DNA of 64,000 nt from an uncultured Oscillospiraceae bacterium (GTDB lineage Bacteria; Bacillota; Clostridia; Oscillospirales; Ruminococcaceae), in NCBI GenBank assembly GCA_934464775.1, contig CAKSKG010000005.1:62001-126000 (forward strand). Direction: 5' to 3'. Made by a program: the position numbers and the translations under genes. Shown here in pieces: positions 18,109-27,081 of this stretch (within the stretch, counting starts at the first letter, position 1; each line of letters begins with the position of its first letter). The notes beneath the pieces are model-generated. The model saw only the letters and a program-made list of their open reading frames with translations. It did not search any database and was not told the DNA's origin.

Positions 18109-19119
18109 ATGAAGATAATAGTTGACGCATTCGGCGGCGACAATGCGCCTCTTGAAGTAATAAAGGGTGCTGCTCAGGCTGTTGCGGAGCTTGGCGTTGA
18201 AGTGATTCTTTCGGGCAATGAAAAAATAATCCGCGAACAGGCAGAGAAAAACAATATATCCTTAAACGGCATCGAAATAATCCATACCGAATCCGTTATA
18301 GATATCCATGAAGAGCCGACGGCAGTTATCAAGGAAAAATCCGACTGCTCAATGGCTGTGGGTCTGAAAGCTCTTGCCGACGGAAAGGGCGACGCATTCG
18401 TTTCCGCAGGCAGCACAGGCGCTCTCGTTGTAGGATCCACATTCATCGCAAAGCGCCTTAAAGGCATCAAGCGCCCCGCACTTGCTCCCCTGCTCCCCAC
18501 AGCAAAGGGCTATATGATGCTCATGGACGGCGGAGCAAATGTTGACTGCCGCCCAGAAATGCTCGTTCAGTTCGGGATCATGGGCAGCTGCTATATGGAG
18601 CACGTAATGGGCGTGAAGAATCCCAAGGTGGGACTTATCAATGTCGGCGCAGAGGATACAAAGGGCAGAGATATTGATATCGAAGCATATAAGCAGCTCC
18701 AAAAAGCTCCCGTCAATTTCTACGGCAACCTTGAAGCAAGAAATCTTCCCGACGGCGAGTGTCAGGTTGCTGTTTCCGACGGCTTTACGGGAAATGTCGC
18801 ACTGAAGCTCTATGAGGGCATGGGCTCGTTCTTCTCACATGAGCTTAAAGCGATGCTGACAAAGGGCTTTGCATCAAAGCTGGCGGCTATGCTTATTCTT
18901 CCCAAGGTAAAGGCGTTTAAGAAAAAGTTCGATTATACCGAAGTGGGCGGAGCTGTTCTTATGGGAATATCAAAGCCCGTTATCAAGGCGCACGGAAGCT
19001 CAAATGCCAAGGCATTTTATAATGCGATAAGACAGGCAAAGAGATGCGTAGAGGGTGACTTCGTTGGAGAGATATCCCGTTCGCTGGAAAAGCTGCGCAA
19101 AGAGGAAGAAAAGGTATAA
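18109..19119 (+). CDS. plsX: phosphate acyltransferase PlsX
   Basis: PlsX converts acyl-ACP to acyl-phosphate, the acyl donor for PlsY in phospholipid synthesis. The protein begins MKIIVDAFGGDNAPLEVIKG and contains SAGSTGALVVGS and DGFTGNVALKLYEG, all typical. The frame is open upstream into trmFO, but ATG 18109 has the AGAAAGGAA site and the canonical N terminus, giving 336 residues. The usual neighbour acpP is missing: a repeat element and then rnc follow. The stop codon TAA is part of the ATAA target repeat of element copy B. Confidence 0.96.
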   Translation: MKIIVDAFGGDNAPLEVIKGAAQAVAELGVEVILSGNEKIIREQAEKNNISLNGIEIIHTESVIDIHEEPTAVIKEKSDCSMAVGLKALADGKGDAFVSAGSTGALVVGSTFIAKRLKGIKRPALAPLLPTAKGYMMLMDGGANVDCRPEMLVQFGIMGSCYMEHVMGVKNPKVGLINVGAEDTKGRDIDIEAYKQLQKAPVNFYGNLEARNLPDGECQVAVSDGFTGNVALKLYEGMGSFFSHELKAMLTKGFASKLAAMLILPKVKAFKKKFDYTEVGGAVLMGISKPVIKAHGSSNAKAFYNAIRQAKRCVEGDFVGEISRSLEKLRKEEEKV

Positions 19120-19291
19120 GGTCACCTCTAAAAACCACCGGCTAAAGCCTTAGTACCTCATCTGCTTGCAGATTTTCCGTCAGCTTGCACATAAATTTCT
19201 TGACATACGGCAGTATGCCTGCGAAATTTCTATACAATCTGACGAAAAATCTGACTGCGCATCTGAGGCACTATGGTTTTTAGATGCGACC
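19120..19291 (-). repeat. 172-bp MITE-like element, copy B
   Basis: This copy is in the opposite orientation to copy A. It differs from the reverse complement of A at only two positions: CAGCTTGC for CATCTTGC in the middle, and TAGATGCGACC for TAGAGGCGACC at the end. It is flanked by ATAA on both sides; the left ATAA contains the plsX stop codon, so the element directly abuts the gene. Confidence 0.9.
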
Positions 19292-19310
19292 ATAATAAAC
19301 TAAGTATAAA

Positions 19311-19425
19311 AGCATCGTCTGCCTTTTCAGCAGGCAGACAATGCTCCCAACTGCTGACTGTAATCATATACCGCAAAACATTCGGGCGGTATATATCAGA
19401 ACGAAGACGCTTCGGTTTGATATAT
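19311..19425 (+). other. structured leader upstream of rnc
   Basis: Three successive inverted repeats lie between element copy B and rnc. They are AGCAT-GTCTGCC with its partner (19311-19345), ATACCGC/GCGGTAT (19368-19392), and ATATATCA/TGATATAT with an inner paired section (19391-19425). None is followed by a T run, so they are not terminators. In E. coli the rnc leader is a hairpin cut by RNase III for autoregulation; a similar role here is inference. Confidence 0.55.
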
Positions 19426-19451
19426 GCTTCCCGAGGAGAAAGGAAATTTGT

Positions 19452-20147
19452 ATGAGCGTAAATGTTGTCCTCAATGAATTTGAAGAAAAAATAGGCTATA
19501 AGTTCAATAACCGTGAGCTGCTCCATGAAGCGCTGGCTCACTCCTCATATGCAAACGAAACAAGAGAATGCCACTCCAATGAGCGCCTTGAATTTCTGGG
19601 CGACAGTGTGCTTTCAATAGTGGTTTCGGAGCATCTTTTCACGCATTTCAAGCATCTCCCCGAGGGTGAGCTTACCAAAATAAGAGCATCGCTGGTGTGC
19701 GAAAAGGCACTTTATGAATTTTCAAAGAAGATCGATCTGGGACATTATATCCTGCTGGGAAAGGGCGAGGAAAACACAGGCGGACGCACTCGCCCCTCTA
19801 TCGTTTCCGACGCTTTCGAGGCAGTTATCGCAGCAGTATTCCTTGACGGCGGAATGGAAGCCGCAAGAAAATATGTGCTGGGCTTTATCCCCGAGAATCT
19901 TGACCGGACAGGCAGCAAGGCTCTCCACGATTATAAAACGCTTTTGCAGGAAATAATCCAGCGCAACCCCGAGGAAAAGGTCGAATACGTTCTTGCGGAG
20001 CAGTCCGGTCCCGATCATGACAGACGCTTCGTTGTGGAGGTTTTCCTCAACAGCAATATCATCGGCAAGGGCGAGGGTCACAGCAAAAAGCAGGCTGAAC
20101 AGAATGCCGCTCATGAAGCTCTTCTGCTTATGGGCTGCAAGGACTGA
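19452..20147 (+). CDS. rnc: ribonuclease III
   Basis: RNase III cleaves double-stranded RNA in rRNA and mRNA processing. The catalytic-domain signature ERLEFLGDSVLSIVVSEHLF is at about residues 39-58 and the second metal-site region SDAFEAVIAAVFLDGG follows. The C-terminal double-stranded RNA-binding domain ends NAAHEALLLMGC. The frame is open upstream to 19341, but ATG 19452 follows GAGGAGAAAGGAA and gives the usual 231 residues. It heads an rnc-radical SAM-smc-ftsY run. Confidence 0.96.
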   Translation: MSVNVVLNEFEEKIGYKFNNRELLHEALAHSSYANETRECHSNERLEFLGDSVLSIVVSEHLFTHFKHLPEGELTKIRASLVCEKALYEFSKKIDLGHYILLGKGEENTGGRTRPSIVSDAFEAVIAAVFLDGGMEAARKYVLGFIPENLDRTGSKALHDYKTLLQEIIQRNPEEKVEYVLAEQSGPDHDRRFVVEVFLNSNIIGKGEGHSKKQAEQNAAHEALLLMGCKD

Positions 20148-20155
20148 ATACAGCC

Positions 20156-21187
20156 ATGCACAGCAACATTTCAATATTTATCCCCCATTCGGGCTGCCCG
20201 CATACCTGCTCGTTCTGCAATCAGCGGACGATCAGCAGCACACAGAAGCCTCCCTCTCCCGAAGAAGCGGAGAACATCATCAAGGGGGCTTATGAATATA
20301 TCACAGACCCCGAAAAGCGCAGAAATACCGAGATAGCATTTTTCGGCGGCAGCTTTACCGCAATAGACCGTGACTATATGACGGCTCTCCTTGAAGCTGC
20401 ATCAAAATATATCGGCGAAAACAAATTCGGCGGCATTCGCATCTCCACACGCCCCGACTGCATCGACGAGGAGATACTCACACTGCTGAAAAAATACGGC
20501 GTGACTGCCATTGAGCTGGGCGCACAGTCCATGACAGACCGTGTGCTTGAAATGAACGAAAGAGGTCATACGGCGGAAGATGTTATAAACGCATCGAGGC
20601 TGATAAGGCAGTACGGTTTCGGTCTGGGACTGCAAATGATGGTGGGACTGTACGGCAGCACGGAAGCTGACGAATATCACACCATGACCGAATTTATAAA
20701 AATACACCCCGACACTGCAAGGATATATCCCGTGGCGGTGCTTAAAGGCACAAAGCTTGCGGAGCTTTATGAAAACGGAGAATATAAGCTTTATCCCTTT
20801 GAAAAGGCGGTGAATATCTGCGGAGTGATATACTGCGCATTCACCGACTGCGACATAAATGTTATCCGAATGGGGCTTCACGCCGAGGACGGAGTTGGCG
20901 AAAATTCCGTTGCGGGATTTTATCACCCCGCATTCGGTGAGATAGTAAGATCGGATATCGTCAGAAACAGGATAGAAAAATATTATCTGTCGGAATGCAA
21001 AAGCGGCGATATGCTGGAAATAAAGGCAAACAAAGCGCTTATCGGCGCAGTTTACGGTCACAAAAAATCAAACAGGCTTTATTTTGAAAAGACCGGAATG
21101 AATGTAACGATCTCGGAGGATAATTCTCTTGCCCCCGATACTTTATCCATAAATAAGGAAGTGCTGAATGTATTTAAAATCACTTGA
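20156..21187 (+). CDS. radical SAM protein (Elp3-like)
   Basis: This 343-residue protein has the radical SAM cluster motif CPHTCSFC near residue 14, then FFGGSFTAID and ISTRPDCIDEE, as in Elp3/YhcC-type enzymes. It lacks an acetyltransferase domain, so it is not a full Elp3. Related genes lie between rnc and smc in many Clostridia. The substrate is unknown; tRNA modification is the usual guess from the family. The 3' end overlaps the smc start by 20 bases, implying coupled translation. Confidence 0.85.
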   Translation: MHSNISIFIPHSGCPHTCSFCNQRTISSTQKPPSPEEAENIIKGAYEYITDPEKRRNTEIAFFGGSFTAIDRDYMTALLEAASKYIGENKFGGIRISTRPDCIDEEILTLLKKYGVTAIELGAQSMTDRVLEMNERGHTAEDVINASRLIRQYGFGLGLQMMVGLYGSTEADEYHTMTEFIKIHPDTARIYPVAVLKGTKLAELYENGEYKLYPFEKAVNICGVIYCAFTDCDINVIRMGLHAEDGVGENSVAGFYHPAFGEIVRSDIVRNRIEKYYLSECKSGDMLEIKANKALIGAVYGHKKSNRLYFEKTGMNVTISEDNSLAPDTLSINKEVLNVFKIT

Positions 21188-24100
21188 ATTACAAGGCTTC
21201 AAATCCTTTCCCGATAAAATAAAGCTGGATTTTGACAAGGGCATAACCGCCGTTGTGGGACCCAACGGAAGCGGAAAATCCAATATCGGCGACGCCGTTC
21301 GCTGGGTGCTGGGAGAGCAGTCCTCAAAGACGCTTCGAGGCGCAAAAATGGAGGACGTTATCTTTGCGGGAACTCAGACCAGAAAGCCTATGGGATTTGC
21401 ACAGGTAACGCTGGAGATCGTGAACGACAGGGGCATTCTCCCAATCGATGCGGAGGAAGTTGCCGTTACACGAAAGCTTTTCCGCAGCGGTGAAAGCGAA
21501 TATATGATAAACGGCAAGTCCTGCCGACTGAAAGACATCTGCGAGCTTTTCATGGATACGGGCATGGGCCGTGACGGCTATTCCATAATCGGACAGGGAC
21601 GCATCGCCGAGATAGTTTCACAGAAATCGGGCGAGCGCCGTGATATATTCGAGGAAGCCGCAGGCATATCCAAATTCAGATACAAAAAGGCAGAAGCGGA
21701 ACGCAGGCTTTCAAGTGCCGAGGAAAATCTCCTCCGACTTAAAGATATAGTCACAGCCCTTGAAGCAAGAGTTGAGCCGCTCAGGATACAGTCGGAAAAG
21801 GCGGCAAAGTTCATTGATCTTTCCGAGCAGAAAAAGGCTCTGGAAATAACCGTGTGGGTGCGGCAGCTCTCCGACCTGAAAACGGTGCTGAACGAGCTGG
21901 AGGAAAAGATACTCATAAGCACAAGCGAATATGACAACACCGAAGCGGACATCGAGCGCACCGAGCAGCGTATGCAGGAGCTTACCCGTGATATGCAGGA
22001 CAGCCAGCTGAAGATCGAGGAGCTTCGCCAGAAGATACATAGCATGGAGCAGGCAAATACTGCGCTCCATTCGGAAATAGCGGTCTGCGAAAATGAGATA
22101 CGCCACTGCGAGGAAAACATCGCCGAATATGACCGCCGCCGTGAGGACGCAAAAAGCTCCGATGCGGAAACATCTGCGGAAATAGAAGAAAAGCTTTCGC
22201 TTATCAGAAAGGCGGAAGATGATATAAAATCCGCAAGGCTTTCCTGCGATGAAACGGAAAAGGAGCTTTCGCAGCTGCTTACCGAGCAGGAGTCTGCGGA
22301 CAGACAGGCGGAAAAGGAATCGGCAGAGCTGAATGCGCTGTATATCACTCGCTCAAAATATACGGCTGCCATAGAATCCTCCAAAAACGGACGGGGCGAT
22401 ATGGAGCGTCAGCTGGAGCTGGCGGAAAATCAGTCGGCGGCTCTTACAGAAAGCCTTACAGCACTGGAAAACGAGAAAAAGGAAGTCGAAAGCGGAAATT
22501 CCCTGCTGGACGAAAAAAAGGTCGAGCAGGAAAACCGTCTTGCGGGACTTGAACGATTATATAAAAACAAAGCCGAGAAATTTTCCGATTCGGAAAAGCG
22601 GCTCAACGAAACCAATCTCCGTATCCGTGAGATCGAGCAGAAGCTCAACTTCCTGACGGGACTTGAAAACTCAATGGAGGGCTTTAACAATGCCGTCCGT
22701 CAGGTGCTGCGTGCATCGCAGCAGAAGCGTCTGAGAGGGATTTTCGGTTCCGTGGCGCAGCTCATCACCGTGGAAAACAGATACTCCACGGCAATTGAAA
22801 CAGCTCTGGGCGCAGCTTTGCAGAACATCGTAGTGGAAAATGAAGAAGCCGCAAAGCGCTGCATCGCATTTCTGAAAGAGACCCGTGCGGGACGTGCAAC
22901 ATTTCTCCCCCTTACATCGGTAAGAGGAAACCGCCTAAGTGAACGTCTTGAGGGAAATGACGGCTTTGTTGCGCTTGCAGCCGATCTTGTTCGGTTTGAA
23001 CCGCAGTTTACGGGAATAGTAAATTCCCTGCTGGGCAGAATAGCCATTGCGGAGGATATCGACAGCGCAACGGTCATTGCAAAGCGCTTCGGATATAAAT
23101 TCAGGATAGTAACGCTGGACGGTCAGGTCATCAACGCAGGCGGTTCCTTTACGGGAGGCTCTACCGTAAAATCGGCAGGCGTGCTTACACGAAAGACCGA
23201 GATAGACGAGCTTTCCTCACAGAAGGACGACCTTGCGGACGCAGCTGCACAGCTAAAATCAGACCGTAACCGCCTGAAAGCGGAAGCGGACAAATATAAA
23301 TTCGACATTGAGGACGCCCGTGACAAGCTCCGCAACATAAGCAGCGACCGTATCCGATTTGAGTCCGAGATAAAGCGTATAGATTCGGTCTACGGTCAGA
23401 CTCTCAATCAGATAAAGTCGGCGGAGGAACAGACGGAGATAATCAGAAACCGTCTGGAAAAGACCGACAGCGACGCTGCGGAGGCTGAAAAGCGCTTAGG
23501 CTCAATAAATGAGCAGATCGAAGCAAAGGAATCCTCAGCAGGCATAAGCAGTGAAAAGAAAAATGAGATACACAGCCGCAGAAACGAGCTTTCCGAAAAA
23601 ATATCCGCTCTGAAAATACGCGAAACGGAGCTTATCAAGGACAAAGAAAATCTCTCCGAAGCCGTTAAGCGCATCGAGGAGCAGCGCCGTGCTCTGGGCG
23701 ATGACAGCGCAAAGCTTGTTATCATGACCGAGGAGCAGAACCGCATCATCGAGGAAAAGCGCCGCCAAATTGAGGAAGCGAACAAAAAGCTTTCCGGAGC
23801 GGACGAAGAGATAAAGAAGATAAACGCAGGCATTTCCGACACCCGCAGCGAAAGCCGCGAAAAGGAAGCGGAAACGACACAGCTCCGCAGAAAGAGCCGT
23901 GAGCTTTCCGACAGCAAGGAAAAATTCGCTGCCGAGAAAACACGTCTTGAAGAGCGCCGTGCAAATGTGCAGAACAGCTGCGACGATATCCTCCGCTCAA
24001 TGGAGGAGCAGTATGAGCTGTATCTCTCCGAAGCGGAAAAAATGGCAAAGCCTGTTGAGGATCTCAACAAGGTCCAGCGTGAGCTGAATGACATCAAGCA

Positions 24101-24731
24101 GAAGATCCGTTCGCTGGGCAATGTAAATGTTGCGGCTATCGAGGAATACAAGGAAGTTTCCGAGCAGTATGAGTTCATGTCGGGACAGCTGAACGATGTT
24201 GAGGATTCCAAGAAGAAGCTGGAAAACATCATCAGCGAGCTTACCGAAACTATGAAAAAACAGTTTGCCGAAAATTTTGCTCTGATAAACGAAAACTTCA
24301 AGAGCATCTTCACCGAGCTTTTCGGCGGCGGCAAGGCGGAGCTTGTGCTCACCGATCCCGAGGACGTACTGGAATCGGGAATTGAGATAAACGTTGCACC
24401 TCCCGGAAAGGTCATCAAGAGCCTTTCGCTGCTTTCGGGCGGCGAGCAGGCATTTGTTGCTATCGCACTTTATTTTGCGATACTGAAAATAAAGCCTGCG
24501 CCGTTCTGCATACTTGACGAGATCGAAGCCGCACTGGACGATGTAAACGTAACACGCTATGCAAAATATCTCCGACATTTCACCGACACCACCCAGTTCA
24601 TCACCGTCACCCACCGACGTGGCACAATGGAAGAAGCCGATGTTATGTACGGCGTGACCATGCAGCAGAAAGGCGTTTCAAAGCTGCTGAAAATGGATCA
24701 GAAAAACCTGCCCGATGAAAATGCGGAATAA
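21168..24731 (+). CDS. smc: chromosome segregation protein SMC
   Basis: SMC is the ATPase arm of the bacterial condensin that organises and segregates the chromosome. The N-terminal head begins MYLKSLELQGFKSFPDK with Walker A GPNGSGKSN. Long coiled coils (about residues 170-500 and 670-1020) surround a hinge near residues 520-650. The C-terminal head carries the signature LSGGEQAFVAIALYFAI and Walker B FCILDEIEAALDD. Its length of 1187 residues is standard. The kleisin partners scpA and scpB are not in this window. Confidence 0.98.
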   Translation: MYLKSLELQGFKSFPDKIKLDFDKGITAVVGPNGSGKSNIGDAVRWVLGEQSSKTLRGAKMEDVIFAGTQTRKPMGFAQVTLEIVNDRGILPIDAEEVAVTRKLFRSGESEYMINGKSCRLKDICELFMDTGMGRDGYSIIGQGRIAEIVSQKSGERRDIFEEAAGISKFRYKKAEAERRLSSAEENLLRLKDIVTALEARVEPLRIQSEKAAKFIDLSEQKKALEITVWVRQLSDLKTVLNELEEKILISTSEYDNTEADIERTEQRMQELTRDMQDSQLKIEELRQKIHSMEQANTALHSEIAVCENEIRHCEENIAEYDRRREDAKSSDAETSAEIEEKLSLIRKAEDDIKSARLSCDETEKELSQLLTEQESADRQAEKESAELNALYITRSKYTAAIESSKNGRGDMERQLELAENQSAALTESLTALENEKKEVESGNSLLDEKKVEQENRLAGLERLYKNKAEKFSDSEKRLNETNLRIREIEQKLNFLTGLENSMEGFNNAVRQVLRASQQKRLRGIFGSVAQLITVENRYSTAIETALGAALQNIVVENEEAAKRCIAFLKETRAGRATFLPLTSVRGNRLSERLEGNDGFVALAADLVRFEPQFTGIVNSLLGRIAIAEDIDSATVIAKRFGYKFRIVTLDGQVINAGGSFTGGSTVKSAGVLTRKTEIDELSSQKDDLADAAAQLKSDRNRLKAEADKYKFDIEDARDKLRNISSDRIRFESEIKRIDSVYGQTLNQIKSAEEQTEIIRNRLEKTDSDAAEAEKRLGSINEQIEAKESSAGISSEKKNEIHSRRNELSEKISALKIRETELIKDKENLSEAVKRIEEQRRALGDDSAKLVIMTEEQNRIIEEKRRQIEEANKKLSGADEEIKKINAGISDTRSESREKEAETTQLRRKSRELSDSKEKFAAEKTRLEERRANVQNSCDDILRSMEEQYELYLSEAEKMAKPVEDLNKVQRELNDIKQKIRSLGNVNVAAIEEYKEVSEQYEFMSGQLNDVEDSKKKLENIISELTETMKKQFAENFALINENFKSIFTELFGGGKAELVLTDPEDVLESGIEINVAPPGKVIKSLSLLSGGEQAFVAIALYFAILKIKPAPFCILDEIEAALDDVNVTRYAKYLRHFTDTTQFITVTHRRGTMEEADVMYGVTMQQKGVSKLLKMDQKNLPDENAE

Positions 24732-24732
24732 T

Positions 24733-24761
24733 TTGACAATCGGACGATTTCATTATATAAT
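24733..24761 (+). promoter_or_regulatory. promoter for ftsY and downstream genes
   Basis: TTGACA (24733-24738), a 17-base spacer and TATAAT (24756-24761) begin one base after the smc stop codon and lie about 30 bases before ftsY. Confidence 0.85.
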
Positions 24762-24792
24762 ATAGGTAATAATTGCCCCGAAAGGCGGCGGA

Positions 24793-26169
24793 ATGGAGTT
24801 CACTATGGGTTTTTTCAATAAAATTGCCGAGGGCATCAAAAAAACACGTGATTCTATCATGGGCGGACTGAACCGTCTGCTCAATTCCTTTACCAAGATC
24901 GACGAAAACTTTTTTGACGAGCTGGAAGAAACGCTTATCATGTGTGATATCGGCGTTCAGACCTCCGAGGATATATGCAGTGCGCTGCGTGCAAAGGTCA
25001 AGGAGGAGGGCATAACCTCTCCCGACGAGATCAGAGCCGCACTGAAAGACATCATCGCCGATATGCTGGGCGAGGACAAGAAGCTGGACACCTCAACAAA
25101 GCCGTCCGTAATTCTTGTTATCGGAGTTAATGGTGCAGGCAAGACCACAACTATCGGAAAGCTTGCGGCAAAATTCAGGAACGAGGGCAAAAAGGTCATA
25201 GTTGCCGCTGCCGATACGTTCCGTGCCGCAGCAATAGATCAGCTCCAGGTCTGGACGGAGCGTGCAGGCGTTGATATCGTAAAGCACTCCGAGGGCTCCG
25301 ACCCTGCCTCCGTTGTATATGACGCCGTTGCCGCCGCAAAGGCAAGAGGTGCGGACATAGTTATCTGCGACACTGCGGGACGTCTCCATAACAAAAAGAA
25401 TCTTATGGACGAACTGAAAAAGATAACCCGTATCTGCTATCAGCAGGCAGAGGGGTGCAGCATAGAAACTCTGCTTGTCCTTGACGCAACAACGGGACAG
25501 AACGCCGTAAATCAGGCAAAGCTTTTCAGCCAGACTGCCGATATCACGGGCATAGTTCTCACAAAGCTGGACGGAACAGCCAAGGGCGGCATAATCATCT
25601 CCATTCACCGTGAGCTGGGCATTCCCGTAAAGCTTGTGGGAGTTGGTGAGAAGATCGAGGATCTTCAGGAATTCAATGCACATGATTTCGCGGAAGCGCT
25701 TTTCATCAGCGACAGCGAATTCGAGGGCAATTACGAGCCTATCACAGACAACGGCGGCATTGAAGCCGATAAATCCGAATCGGAAGAAACCGAAACTATC
25801 GAAGCTGCCGATGAAAATACGGAAGAAATGACCGAAAACAATGCCGAGGCGGATATATCCGAAGCCGAGGAAGAAGCTGCGGCAGATGAAGCCGAGGAAG
25901 AAGCTGCTGAAGAAACAGCCGAAGCCGAAGCCGACATCGCAGACGATGAAGCCGAAGAGGAATCAACTGTTTCCGAGGAAGAACCTGCAGAGGAAATGTC
26001 TCCCGAAGAAAGCACCGAAGAGGAGACTGCGGCTGAAAATACTTCCGATGAAGAAGCTCCCGAAGAGGAAGCACAGCCTGCAAAGAAGGATCTCACAAAA
26101 GGAAAGTTCGGCTTCCTGTTCAAGGAGATCACCTTCGGCAAAAAGAAGAAGTCCGACGATAATGAATAA
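24793..26169 (+). CDS. ftsY: signal recognition particle receptor FtsY with a C-terminal acidic region
   Basis: FtsY is the membrane-associated GTPase that receives the SRP-ribosome complex. The NG domain occupies about residues 1-315, with G1 GVNGAGKTTTIGKL, the DTAGR box and TKLDGTAKGG. Most bacterial FtsY proteins carry an acidic A domain before NG. Here the N terminus is short and a run of about 115 mostly Glu/Asp/Ala residues follows NG instead. A basic, aromatic tail (KGKFGFLFKEITFGKKKK) ends the protein and could touch the membrane. The start at 24793 is seven bases after AAAGG. Confidence 0.95.
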   Translation: MEFTMGFFNKIAEGIKKTRDSIMGGLNRLLNSFTKIDENFFDELEETLIMCDIGVQTSEDICSALRAKVKEEGITSPDEIRAALKDIIADMLGEDKKLDTSTKPSVILVIGVNGAGKTTTIGKLAAKFRNEGKKVIVAAADTFRAAAIDQLQVWTERAGVDIVKHSEGSDPASVVYDAVAAAKARGADIVICDTAGRLHNKKNLMDELKKITRICYQQAEGCSIETLLVLDATTGQNAVNQAKLFSQTADITGIVLTKLDGTAKGGIIISIHRELGIPVKLVGVGEKIEDLQEFNAHDFAEALFISDSEFEGNYEPITDNGGIEADKSESEETETIEAADENTEEMTENNAEADISEAEEEAAADEAEEEAAEETAEAEADIADDEAEEESTVSEEEPAEEMSPEESTEEETAAENTSDEEAPEEEAQPAKKDLTKGKFGFLFKEITFGKKKKSDDNE

Positions 26170-26184
26170 TGAAAGGCGTTAACG

Positions 26185-26763
26185 ATGAAGCTTATACTTG
26201 CCTCCAACAATAAAAACAAGCTCCGTGAAGTACGGGAGATACTCTCCCCTCTGGGATATGACGTTATCTCTCAGAGCGAAGCGGGAGCAGACTTTGAAGC
26301 CGATGAAAACGGCACTACCTTTGAGGAAAATGCCGAGATAAAGGCTCGTGCTATCTATGATATGTACAAATGCCCCGTTATCGCCGACGACAGCGGACTT
26401 TCCGTTGACGCATTGAACGGCGCTCCCGGAATTTATTCGGCAAGATATGCCGAAGAGGGCAAACGCTGCCTGAAAATACTTTCCGAAATGGAAAACGTCC
26501 CCGAGGGAAAAAGAGGCGCAAAATTCGTCTGCGCAATATGCTATATTGATGAAAACGGCGTTTCCCATATTTTCAGAGGCGAATGCTGCGGCGATATAGG
26601 CTATGAGAAAAAGGGCACCAACGGCTTCGGCTATGACCCTATCTTCATGGTAAACGGCAAAAGCTTTGCGGAAATATCCGCAGAGGAAAAGAACAGCATG
26701 AGCCACCGTTCCCGTGCTCTTGCACAGCTTGAAGAGTATCTTCACAACAGAAAGGAAAATTAA
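26185..26763 (+). CDS. rdgB: XTP/dITP diphosphatase (RdgB/HAM1)
   Basis: This housekeeping pyrophosphatase removes deaminated purine triphosphates (dITP, XTP) from the nucleotide pool. The protein opens LILASNNKNKLREVREIL. It shows the substrate-pocket phrases TFEENAEIKAR, ADDSGLSVDALNGAPGIYSARYA and GFGYDPIF, all standard for RdgB. It is 192 residues long with an AAAGGCG site. It sits 15 bases after ftsY and three bases before yhbY, as in an operon. Confidence 0.96.
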   Translation: MKLILASNNKNKLREVREILSPLGYDVISQSEAGADFEADENGTTFEENAEIKARAIYDMYKCPVIADDSGLSVDALNGAPGIYSARYAEEGKRCLKILSEMENVPEGKRGAKFVCAICYIDENGVSHIFRGECCGDIGYEKKGTNGFGYDPIFMVNGKSFAEISAEEKNSMSHRSRALAQLEEYLHNRKEN

Positions 26764-26766
26764 AAT

Positions 26767-27081
26767 ATGCTTACAAGCAAACAGCGTTCGATATTAAAGG
26801 GCATTGCCCAGACAGAGGATACTATCTTCCAGATAGGCAAGGGCGGCATAAACGATAATATGGTAATGCAGATCTCCGACGCTCTCCGTGCCCGTGAGAT
26901 CGTAAAAATAAAGGCACTTGACAACTCCATGATCTCCGCAGCCGAGGGTGCGGCGGAGCTTGCCGAAAAGACCGACTCCGAGGTTGTACAGGTCATCGGA
27001 AACAAGATCGTACTTTTCAGAAGAAACAAGAAAGAGCCCAAGATCGACTTGGGCGACCTTAAAAAGGCAAAGAAAAAGTGA
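26767..27081 (+). CDS. yhbY: YhbY-family RNA-binding (CRM domain) protein
   Basis: This 104-residue single CRM-domain protein starts with the typical LTSKQRSILKGIAQTED and contains FQIGKGGI, the GxxG-like loop of the fold. Family members associate with pre-50S ribosomal particles. The C-terminal 20 residues are very basic (NKKEPKIDLGDLKKAKKK). Its stop codon overlaps the GTG start of nadD. Confidence 0.93.
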   Translation: MLTSKQRSILKGIAQTEDTIFQIGKGGINDNMVMQISDALRAREIVKIKALDNSMISAAEGAAELAEKTDSEVVQVIGNKIVLFRRNKKEPKIDLGDLKKAKKK

